DNA of 35,567 nt from Clostridiales bacterium (GTDB taxonomy: Bacteria; Bacillota; Clostridia; Lachnospirales; Lachnospiraceae). How positions within the stretch are numbered: the stretch's first letter is position 1; every line of letters begins with the position of its first letter. Location: the NCBI GenBank assembly GCA_021201535.1, contig JAJQEU010000103.1:1-35567 (forward strand). Reading direction: 5' to 3'. The position numbers and the translations under genes are program-made. Below are positions 24,832-32,376 of this stretch, piece after piece. The notes beneath the pieces were generated by a model. The model saw only the letters and a program-made list of their open reading frames with translations. It had not been told where the DNA came from and did not search any database.

Positions 24832-26949
24832 ATGAAGACGGAAAGAGATATGATGAAACACGATATGACAGACCGGTTTGACGGCGCGGGTACCTACATC
24901 CTTCAGATGCGCCCCATCCTGCACAAGCAGGCCCTGTTCAGTGACGGAACGGCGGATTACTGCATCCCGCCGGAGCCGGAGAAAAATGAGAAAGTGCGGA
25001 TTCGTTTCCGCGCGGATATCAATAATGTAGATCATATCATCCTCTGCCACGGGGAGGAACGATATGAGATGGAGATCGCCGAGAGCGACGATCAGTTTGA
25101 TTTTTATGAGACGGAGATTTTGCTGGGCGAGGAGAACTTTACCTATTATTTTGAAGTGATCTCCGGCGCGCTTTGCTGTTACTATGACAAGGCAGGCGTG
25201 AGCCGGGAGTACCGGCCGCAGTATGAGTTTGCGATTGTTCCGGGATTTTCTGTGCCGGACTGGTCGAAGGGCGCGGTCATGTACCAGATTTTTACAGATC
25301 GCTTCTGCAACGGGGATCCGTCTAATGATGTGAAGGACGGAGAGTATTATTATATCAACCGTCCGACAAAGGAGGTGGATGTCTGGGAAAAGCTCCCGGA
25401 GACCTTTGATGTGGCAAACTTTTACGGCGGCGATCTGGACGGCGTGATACATAAAATGGATTATCTGGAGAATCTCGGCGTGGAGGTTATCTATTTCAAT
25501 CCTCTCTTTGTATCTGCCTCTAATCACAAATACGACACGCAGGACTACGATTATATCGATCCGCATTTCGGCGTGATTCTGGAGGACGGAGGAGAGCCGC
25601 TTCCCGCGGGCTGTACGGACAACCGGAAAGCCTGGATTTACCGGACGCGCGTAACCAGTCTGAAGAATCTGGAAGCGAGCAATCATCTGTTCATTCAGCT
25701 GGTGCGGGAAGCGCACCGCAGGGGAATACGTGTGATTCTGGACGGAGTGTTCAATCACTGCGGCTCCTTTAATAAATGGATGGACCGTGAGAAGATCTAT
25801 GAGGACAGAGCTGGATTTGAGCCCGGCGCTTACGGAACGGCAGACAGCAGATATCACAGATTTTTTTCGTTTCAGGATGAAGATCAGTTCCCCGATAATG
25901 GGACCTATGAGGGCTGGTGGGGGATGAACACGCTGCCGAAGCTGAACTATGAGGATTCGCCGAAGCTGGAAGAATATATCCTGGGCATTGCGAGAAAGTG
26001 GGTTTCCGAACCCTACTGCGCAGACGGGTGGAGACTGGATGTCGCGGCGGATCTTGGACACAGTTCAGAATACAATCACAGATTCTGGAAAAAGTTCCGC
26101 GCCGCGGTGAAGGAGGCCAATCCGGACGCCCTGGTGCTTGCGGAGCATTACGGTGATCCGAAGGCATGGCTGGGCGGCGATGAGTGGGATACCGTTATGA
26201 ACTATGACGCGTTCATGGATCCGGTCGGCTGGTTTCTGACCGGCATGGAGAAACACAGCAATGAATATAAGGAGTATATGCTGGGCAATTTTGACAATTT
26301 TGTCAACTCCATGAATCACTATATGGCAAGCTTTCTCACGCCCTCCCTGCAGTGTGCCATGAATCAGATCTCCAATCACGACCACTCGCGTTTCCTGACC
26401 AGGACCAACCATAAGGTGGGGACATTGGAACTGCTCGGCGGCTCTGCCGCGTCTGAAGGTGTGAATAAGGCGGTTTTGAAGGAAGCGGTCGTGATCCAGA
26501 TGACCTGGCCGGGTGCACCGACGCTGTATTACGGCGACGAGGCCGGACTCTGCGGGTTTACAGATCCGGACAGCCGCCGCACCTATCCATGGGGACGGGA
26601 GGATCGGGAACTGATCCGGTTTCACAGAGATATGATCCGCATACACAGGGAAAACGAGGCGCTGCGCACCGGTTCCGTCAAGTTTTTAAACGGAGCGAAA
26701 AACATGCTGTGCTACGGGCGTTTTAACCGGAAGCAGCAGTTCGTAGTGATTGTCAATAATGACAGTTACCCGAACACGATCACTCTTCCGGTTTACACCG
26801 TGAACGTGCCGTCAAAATGTACCATGCAGCAGATCATGTACACGACAGGAGACGGGTACTCGACGGCTCCGGTGGAATATGATGTGGAGTGCGGACATAT
26901 CCGGATCACGCTGCCGAAGTTCTCGGCGGTTGTGTTGAAGAAAGAATAA
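24832..26949 (+). CDS. GH13 neopullulanase/alpha-glucosidase-like enzyme
   Basis: 705 residues: an N-terminal beta-sandwich resembling CBM34 (about 18-140), then a GH13 barrel with YQIFTDRF, DGVFNHCG (304-311), the nucleophile D403 in DGWRLDVA, the acid/base E438 in LAEHYG and D517 in SNHDHSR, then a C-terminal beta domain. It would hydrolyse alpha-1,4 (and possibly alpha-1,6) bonds in maltodextrins. No signal peptide is seen, so it acts in the cytoplasm. The start is uncertain: ATGs at 24832, 24850 and 24853 are in frame and the ribosome site is weak. The sugar nucleotidyltransferase follows 29 bp later. Confidence 0.92.
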   Translation: MKTERDMMKHDMTDRFDGAGTYILQMRPILHKQALFSDGTADYCIPPEPEKNEKVRIRFRADINNVDHIILCHGEERYEMEIAESDDQFDFYETEILLGEENFTYYFEVISGALCCYYDKAGVSREYRPQYEFAIVPGFSVPDWSKGAVMYQIFTDRFCNGDPSNDVKDGEYYYINRPTKEVDVWEKLPETFDVANFYGGDLDGVIHKMDYLENLGVEVIYFNPLFVSASNHKYDTQDYDYIDPHFGVILEDGGEPLPAGCTDNRKAWIYRTRVTSLKNLEASNHLFIQLVREAHRRGIRVILDGVFNHCGSFNKWMDREKIYEDRAGFEPGAYGTADSRYHRFFSFQDEDQFPDNGTYEGWWGMNTLPKLNYEDSPKLEEYILGIARKWVSEPYCADGWRLDVAADLGHSSEYNHRFWKKFRAAVKEANPDALVLAEHYGDPKAWLGGDEWDTVMNYDAFMDPVGWFLTGMEKHSNEYKEYMLGNFDNFVNSMNHYMASFLTPSLQCAMNQISNHDHSRFLTRTNHKVGTLELLGGSAASEGVNKAVLKEAVVIQMTWPGAPTLYYGDEAGLCGFTDPDSRRTYPWGREDRELIRFHRDMIRIHRENEALRTGSVKFLNGAKNMLCYGRFNRKQQFVVIVNNDSYPNTITLPVYTVNVPSKCTMQQIMYTTGDGYSTAPVEYDVECGHIRITLPKFSAVVLKKE

Positions 26950-26978
26950 AATTATAATACACATTTCAGGAGGAAATC

Positions 26979-27887
26979 ATGCAGAAAATAACATTAGTCA
27001 TTATGGCGGCGGGAATCGGCTCCCGTTTCGGGCAGGGCATTAAACAGCTGACGCCGGTAGGACCGGGCGGCGAGATAATCATGGATTATTCCATCCATGA
27101 CGCGTTGGAGGCCGGTTTCAATAAAATCGTTTTTATCATCCGCAGAGATCTGGAGAAGGATTTCAGGGAGATTATCGGAAACCGTATCGAGAAGTTATGC
27201 GAAGTGGAATACGCGTTTCAGGAACTTGACGCTCTGCCGGAGGGATTTACAGTGCCGGAGGGACGTACGAAGCCGTGGGGAACCGGACAGGCTGTGCTGA
27301 CATGCCGCGGACTGGTTCGGGAGCCTTTTGCGGTGATCAATGCGGATGACTATTATGGAAAGGAAGGCTTTGTAAAGCTGCATGATTATCTGACGGCGCA
27401 TGCGTCGGATCAGTATCACTACTGTATGGCCGGGTTTGTCCTGAAAAATACGCTGAGTGATAACGGCGGTGTGACCAGAGGTGTGTGCAGAGTAGATGAA
27501 AACAATTATCTCACGGACATTGTGGAGACATATCACATTGTGAAATGCCCGGAGGGAGCCATGATCGAGACGACACGGGAGTCCATCGATATAAATTCCC
27601 ATGTCTCGATGAATATGTGGGGACTGACGCCGGAGTTTCTGGATGTTCTCGAAGGCGGATTCCGGGAATTTCTGACCGGCCTGACACCGGATGATATCAA
27701 GGCGGAGTATCTGCTTCCCTCCGTGATTGACCAGATGCTGAAAAAGGGTCAGGCGGATGTGACGATGCTTGAGACGAACGACAAATGGTTCGGCGTGACA
27801 TATGCGGCGGATAAGCAGAGTGTGATTCAATCGTTTGCGGAACTGATCGAGTCCGGTGTGTATACATCTCCGCTGAATGCATGTTAA
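26979..27887 (+). CDS. Sugar-phosphate nucleotidyltransferase
   Basis: 302 residues with the nucleotide-binding signature at the start (IMAAGIGSRFGQGIKQL), the metal-binding INADDYYG segment and a GxGxR-type loop. Such enzymes make NDP-sugars from NTP and a sugar-1-phosphate. The exact sugar and nucleotide are not evident; the family is common in gut Firmicutes. A strong ribosome site (AGGAGG) precedes ATG 26979. It probably forms a two-gene operon with the GH13 enzyme, and could draw on hexose-1-phosphate from the phosphoglucomutase. Confidence 0.85.
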   Translation: MQKITLVIMAAGIGSRFGQGIKQLTPVGPGGEIIMDYSIHDALEAGFNKIVFIIRRDLEKDFREIIGNRIEKLCEVEYAFQELDALPEGFTVPEGRTKPWGTGQAVLTCRGLVREPFAVINADDYYGKEGFVKLHDYLTAHASDQYHYCMAGFVLKNTLSDNGGVTRGVCRVDENNYLTDIVETYHIVKCPEGAMIETTRESIDINSHVSMNMWGLTPEFLDVLEGGFREFLTGLTPDDIKAEYLLPSVIDQMLKKGQADVTMLETNDKWFGVTYAADKQSVIQSFAELIESGVYTSPLNAC

Positions 27888-27915
27888 AAATCATAGATTA
27901 TTCAAAAATTAAATG

Positions 27916-27944
27916 TTGTCATTTAAGCGTGATTGTAGTACGAT
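27916..27944 (+). promoter_or_regulatory. Promoter of the LCP gene with inverted repeat
   Basis: TTGTCA (27916-27921) and TACGAT (27939-27944) are 17 bp apart. A 9-bp perfect inverted repeat, ATTGTAGTA (27932-27940) and TACTACAAT (27965-27973), flanks the predicted start point, with an imperfect inner repeat CGATAAT / ATAATCG. This could be an operator or, as RNA, a 5' hairpin. Confidence 0.55.
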
Positions 27945-27991
27945 AATCTGCATAATCGTATCTATACTACAATGGTCTGATGGAGAGAATT

Positions 27992-29152
27992 ATGGCAGGA
28001 CATAAGAAAAACGCAGCGAAACGGAAAAAAAGGAAGATCATCCTTTTTGTGATAGAGATAATCATACTGGCTCTGGTACTTGTGGCATTATATTTTTATC
28101 AGAAGCTGAATCTGCTTGATACGTCCTATCAGGTAGATCAGACGCAGATCGAAGTCAATGATGTGGAAGAGGAGACATTGGCGAATTTTGAGGGTTATAC
28201 GACCATCGCCATGTTTGGTCTGGACAACCGTACGCAGGGTGTCTATTCGTCCGGAAACAGTGATGTGATCCTGATTTTGAATATTAATAATGACACGAAG
28301 GAAATGTCTCTGGTATCGGTGTACAGGGATACCTATCTGAATGTGGCTGCGGTGGGCGAGGATAATAAATTCCGCAAGTGCAATTCCGCGTATGCTTCCG
28401 GCGGTGTGGAACAGGCGATCACGATGTTGAACCGCAATCTTGATCTGGAAATTGATAATTATCTCTGCGTGGATTTTGCGGCTGTCGCGGAGGCGATTGA
28501 TATCCTCGGCGGTGTGGAGATTGAGATTGAGTCCGAGGAGGAGTTGTACTGGCTGAACGCCTATATGGATGACACAAATAAAAATCTCGGTACGAACGAG
28601 GATTATGTGTCCGGGACGGGGACGCAGACGCTGACCGGCGTACAGGCGGTTGCCTACTCCAGGATCCGTTATACGTCGGGAGATGACTACAAGCGTGCGG
28701 AGCGCCAGCGCCGCGTCCTGTCACAGATGTTTGAACAGGCGAAGAGCGCGAGCCTGTCACAGATCAATGAGCTGATTGAGACGGTATTTCCGGATATTCA
28801 GACGGATCTGAGCAAGAAGGATATACTGACCATGGCGATGGCTATGCTGAATTATGACCTCTCCAGCAGCGGTGGGTTCCCGTATTACAAGACAACGATG
28901 ACGATCAGCAGCAGTACCGGGAGCGTGGTGGTTCCCCTGGATCTGGAGAGCAATGTCATCGCGCTGCATGAGCAGCTCTTTGGCACGGAGAATTATACGC
29001 CGTCCTCTACGGTACAGGAATACAGCGACTATATCATCAGCGTGACCGGACTGGATGCGGACGACGCGGTGGAGGACAGCTTTACCGATTCGGATGATTT
29101 TACCGGCTCGGGTGATACGGATGACACGGATGCGGAGGATGAGGCGGAATGA
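27992..29152 (+). CDS. LytR-CpsA-Psr (LCP) family cell-wall ligase
   Basis: 386 residues: a basic N-terminus, one membrane helix (about 15-36) and an extracellular LCP domain (about 65-240) with the family's DNR, RDT and RxR arginines (YRDTYL, YSRIRYTSGDDYKRAERQR). LCP enzymes transfer undecaprenyl-linked glycopolymers such as wall teichoic acid or capsule to peptidoglycan. The last 35 residues are strongly acidic and low in complexity. ATG 27992 is preferred over ATG 27980 because GGAGAG is just upstream. The stop codon overlaps the next gene by four bases. Confidence 0.9.
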   Translation: MAGHKKNAAKRKKRKIILFVIEIIILALVLVALYFYQKLNLLDTSYQVDQTQIEVNDVEEETLANFEGYTTIAMFGLDNRTQGVYSSGNSDVILILNINNDTKEMSLVSVYRDTYLNVAAVGEDNKFRKCNSAYASGGVEQAITMLNRNLDLEIDNYLCVDFAAVAEAIDILGGVEIEIESEEELYWLNAYMDDTNKNLGTNEDYVSGTGTQTLTGVQAVAYSRIRYTSGDDYKRAERQRRVLSQMFEQAKSASLSQINELIETVFPDIQTDLSKKDILTMAMAMLNYDLSSSGGFPYYKTTMTISSSTGSVVVPLDLESNVIALHEQLFGTENYTPSSTVQEYSDYIISVTGLDADDAVEDSFTDSDDFTGSGDTDDTDAEDEAE

Positions 29153-29358
29153 TCAGGCTGTTTATTTGCCCGGAGTGTGGATGGATCCGGACTGTATCGA
29201 GAAAAAGCGATGTGGAATGTTTTAAATGTGAGAATGTACAGATGGTTCCGTCCAGGCTGGAATATGCAGCGTATATCCGGATGTCCGAACAGGAGAGACG
29301 GGATTATGCGGACAGCTGGATGTATATTCATAATTGTTCAGAATCTTCACAGTTATGA
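29149..29358 (+). CDS. Small zinc-ribbon protein
   Basis: 69 residues with two CxxC pairs (CPECGW at 7-10 and CFKC at 24-27) forming a zinc ribbon, then a helical acidic tail. The ATG overlaps the LCP stop (ATGA), so the two are translationally coupled. Proteins of this size and pattern commonly accompany LCP genes in Lachnospiraceae. No function is known; a binding or regulatory role is inferred from size and zinc motif only. Confidence 0.75.
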   Translation: MIRLFICPECGWIRTVSRKSDVECFKCENVQMVPSRLEYAAYIRMSEQERRDYADSWMYIHNCSESSQL

Positions 29359-29445
29359 GGAGAATCCGTTCCGTCACTTTGTGACAGGGGTTCCGTTATG
29401 TGGAGAGGTAAACCGGAGGCATAACAGGTATGGAGGTGAGACAGA

Positions 29446-30378
29446 ATGAAAAACAGGAGAATAGCGATCGCGCTGGGACATGACGCATTGGGGACGACCC
29501 TGCCGGAGCAGCAGAGGGCGACGAAACGTGCCGCTGCTGCGATCGCGGATCTGGTGCAGGACGACTGCGAGATTGTAATCACACACAGCAACGGACCGCA
29601 GGTCGGTATGATTCACACGGCCATGTCGGAGTTTCACAGACTGTACAGGAATTATACGGCTACGCCGATGTCTGTCTGCTCAGCCATGAGCCAGGGATAT
29701 ATCGGTTATGATCTGCAGCAGGCGATTCGGAGCGAGCTGGTGGGACGCGGCATTTTTCGCACGGTTTCCACGATACTGACACAGGTGACGGTGGATCCGT
29801 ATGATGATGCGTTTTATCATCCGACGAAGATTATCGGCCGTGTCATGGATGCGGCAGAAGCGGAGGAAGAGGAAAAAAAGGGCAACCATGTGACGCCGGT
29901 CGAGGGCGGTTTCCGCAGGATTGTCGCTGCGCCGACTCCCATTGAGATCGTGGAACTGGATGCGGTCAATGCTCTGATGGATGCGAATCAGATCGTCATT
30001 GCGGCGGGTGGCGGAGGCATTCCTGTCCTGCAGCAGGGAAATAAGCTTAAGGGGGCCAGTGCCGTGATCGAGAAGGATCTGATCGCGGGTCTTCTTGCGG
30101 ATGGTGTGAATGCAGATCAGCTCCTGATACTGACAGATGTAGATTGTGTTTATAAGGATTTCGGAAAGGAAAAGCAGGAGCCGATCTATATGATGTCCTG
30201 TGACCAGGCGGCGCAGTATCTGGCGGACGGAGAGTTCGGCATGGGCAATATGCAGCCGAAGGTTCAGACTGCGATCAGCTTTATCGGTGATTCGGATCAC
30301 CGCTCCGTGCTCATTACGCGATTGAGCAGTATCAGGGAAGCGATTCTCGGACAGACGGGAACCGTGATTCGGAAATAG
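29446..30378 (+). CDS. arcC: Carbamate kinase
   Basis: 310 residues of the amino-acid kinase family, interconverting carbamoyl phosphate plus ADP with carbamate plus ATP, the last step of arginine or agmatine fermentation. HSNGPQVG, PMSVCSAMSQGYIGYDLQ and AGGGGIPV are typical. The N-terminal phosphate loop reads ALGHDALG (G11, H12, D13) where the classic family has GGNA; a variant that I recall from clostridial members. No arginine deiminase or transcarbamylase is adjacent. ATG 29446 has AGGTGAG-type ribosome site upstream. A strong hairpin follows. Confidence 0.93.
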   Translation: MKNRRIAIALGHDALGTTLPEQQRATKRAAAAIADLVQDDCEIVITHSNGPQVGMIHTAMSEFHRLYRNYTATPMSVCSAMSQGYIGYDLQQAIRSELVGRGIFRTVSTILTQVTVDPYDDAFYHPTKIIGRVMDAAEAEEEEKKGNHVTPVEGGFRRIVAAPTPIEIVELDAVNALMDANQIVIAAGGGGIPVLQQGNKLKGASAVIEKDLIAGLLADGVNADQLLILTDVDCVYKDFGKEKQEPIYMMSCDQAAQYLADGEFGMGNMQPKVQTAISFIGDSDHRSVLITRLSSIREAILGQTGTVIRK

Positions 30379-30384
30379 TATTTC

Positions 30385-30409
30385 GGCGATTGTGAGTCTC
30401 ACAATCGCC
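30385..30409 (+). terminator. Hairpin after the carbamate kinase gene
   Basis: GGCGATTGTGA and TCACAATCGCC form an 11-bp perfect stem with a 3-nt loop, 6 bp after the stop codon. The following TTCGTT is a weak tail, so termination may be partial and pyruvate kinase may be co-transcribed. Confidence 0.65.
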
Positions 30410-30469
30410 TTCGTTGTGCAGACAGAACGGACTGTTTTTCAGTCACCACTAATAATAAGGAGAATAACG

Positions 30470-32221
30470 ATGAAGACACTCAGAAAGACAAAAATCATCT
30501 GTACGCTGGGGCCGTCCACGGACGAGGAGTCAATCCTGCGGGAACTGATGCTGTCCGGCATGAATGTCGCAAGATTTAATTTTTCTCACGGCACGCATGA
30601 GGAGCAGAAGGCGAGGCTGGATAAGCTGATCAGGATACGTGAGGAGCTGGATCTTCCGGTGGCGGCGCTTCTGGACACGAAGGGGCCGGAGATCCGGATC
30701 AGGAAGCTGGAGGGCGGACGCGCCGAGTTGAAGGACGGACAGATGTTTACGCTGTCACCCGGAGATTTTGTCGGCAATGACAAACGGGTCGCGATCACAT
30801 ACGGCGATCTTTATAAAGATGTCTCCGTCGGCAGCCGCATTCTGATCGACGACGGCCTGATTGAGATGAAGGTGCTGCAGATCGATGATAAGGATATTGT
30901 GTGCCAGGTGGAGAACGGAGGCGTGATCTCTGACCGGAAGGGCGTCAACGTGCCGAATGCGGAACTGGGACTGCCCTATGTCAGTGACGCGGATTACAGC
31001 GATATCGTTTTCGGTGCGGAACAGGGCTTTGATTTTATCGCGGCCTCCTTTACACGGACAGCCGAGGATGTACTGCAGATACGCTCGATCCTGGAGGAGC
31101 ACGGCCGCACGAATATGCGGATCATTGCCAAGATCGAAAACAAGCAGGGGGTGGATAACATTGATGAGATACTCCGCGTCAGCGACGGCATTATGGTGGC
31201 GCGCGGCGATCTGGGTGTGGAGATCCCGATGGAGGATGTGCCTGTGATCCAGAAGATACTGATCTCAAAGGCCTACAACGCCGGAAAGCAGGCGGTCACC
31301 GCAACACAGATGCTGGATTCCATGATGACGCGGCCCAGACCGACCCGGGCGGAGACGGCGGATGTGGCGAACGCGATTTATGACGGTACCAGCGCTATCA
31401 TGCTGTCCGGGGAGACAGCAGCCGGGAAATATCCGGTGGAGGCGTTAAAAACCATGGTAAAGATCGCTGTCCGGACAGAGGGAGATATCGACTACGCCGC
31501 CCGCATGCGGCATCGCACGGTTATGGTAAACCCGGATATCACCAATGCGATCGCTCACGCGACCTGTACGACGGCGACGGACCTGAACGCCTCCGCGATC
31601 GTCACGGTGACGAATTCCGGATCGACTGCTTACATGGTATCGAAATATCGCCCGACCAGTCCGATCATTGGCTGCTCTGTCTTTCGGGAAACATGTCGGC
31701 TGCTGAGTCTGGCCTGGGGCGTGACTCCGGTTCTGGTGGATAAACAGGACAATTCCGACGCGTTGTTTGACCATGCGGTAGAACGCGCTGAGGAGGCCGG
31801 TCTGATTCGACAGGGAGAGATTGTTGTGATCACGGCGGGTGTGCCGCTGGGGGTATCCGGAACGACGAATATGATCAAAGTACATGTGGCGGGACATATT
31901 CTGCTGACCGGCAAGGGTCTGAATGCGAAATCCGCTTCCGGTAATCTCTGCGTGGCGTTTTCCGCGGAGGATCTGAGGAATAAGTATAAAGAGGGCGACA
32001 TCATTGTGATGAGTGACACGTCCAATGAGATGATGGAGCAGATTCGGACCGCGTCCGGCCTGATTCTGGAGGCGCAGGGAGAAAACTCCCACGGTGCGAT
32101 CGCCGGATTAAGCCTGAATCTGCCGGTTATCACGGGAGCCGTGAACGCAACGCAGATTTTAAAGACGGGTGCGTTTGTGACGATGGACGGCAGTAAGGGT
32201 ACGGTCAGCTGCAACCGGTAG
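30470..32221 (+). CDS. pyk: Pyruvate kinase with C-terminal PEP-mobile domain
   Basis: 583 residues: the pyruvate kinase barrel (KTKIICTLGPST, IAKIENKQGV, VARGDLGVEIP, TATQMLDSM) followed by the usual C-domain and an extra 110-residue PEP-utiliser-type mobile domain with H541 in GENSHGAIAGL. The extension occurs in Bacillus and many Clostridia; its catalytic role is unclear. It converts PEP and ADP to pyruvate and ATP. ATG 30470 follows AAGGAG by 7 nt and matches the family start; an in-frame upstream codon has no site. Confidence 0.97.
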   Translation: MKTLRKTKIICTLGPSTDEESILRELMLSGMNVARFNFSHGTHEEQKARLDKLIRIREELDLPVAALLDTKGPEIRIRKLEGGRAELKDGQMFTLSPGDFVGNDKRVAITYGDLYKDVSVGSRILIDDGLIEMKVLQIDDKDIVCQVENGGVISDRKGVNVPNAELGLPYVSDADYSDIVFGAEQGFDFIAASFTRTAEDVLQIRSILEEHGRTNMRIIAKIENKQGVDNIDEILRVSDGIMVARGDLGVEIPMEDVPVIQKILISKAYNAGKQAVTATQMLDSMMTRPRPTRAETADVANAIYDGTSAIMLSGETAAGKYPVEALKTMVKIAVRTEGDIDYAARMRHRTVMVNPDITNAIAHATCTTATDLNASAIVTVTNSGSTAYMVSKYRPTSPIIGCSVFRETCRLLSLAWGVTPVLVDKQDNSDALFDHAVERAEEAGLIRQGEIVVITAGVPLGVSGTTNMIKVHVAGHILLTGKGLNAKSASGNLCVAFSAEDLRNKYKEGDIIVMSDTSNEMMEQIRTASGLILEAQGENSHGAIAGLSLNLPVITGAVNATQILKTGAFVTMDGSKGTVSCNR

Positions 32222-32237
32222 GATGAAAAATCCGGCA

Positions 32238-32269
32238 GGATTGCGGGAGCGCGAAGCGCGGAACAATCC
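32238..32269 (+). other. Hairpin after pyruvate kinase
   Basis: GGATTG (32238-32243) pairs with CAATCC (32264-32269), and GCGC-GAA-GCGC (32249-32259) forms the tip. No T run; probably a 3' stability element before the terminator. Confidence 0.4.
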
Positions 32270-32307
32270 GTGAACCGGTTTTGACACCTGAATCAAATTT
32301 AGAACAT

Positions 32308-32346
32308 AACACAGAAGTGCCGGCGAAACGTTGGCACTTCTGTGTT
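32308..32346. terminator. Bidirectional terminator between pyk and the lipoprotein gene
   Basis: AACACAGAAGTGCC and GGCACTTCTGTGTT are a perfect 14-bp stem with an 11-nt loop, lying between two convergent genes. It can end transcripts from both directions. Confidence 0.8.
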
Positions 32347-32376
32347 TAAGGGTACTTTTTATGTCAAATAAGAGTG

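Noticed and set aside
23968-26061. A 697-codon open frame on the minus strand opposite ftsH and the GH13 gene.
   Set aside because: It spans two unrelated, clearly coding genes in antisense, has a composition rich in Arg, His and Ile typical of a shadow frame, and lacks a ribosome site.
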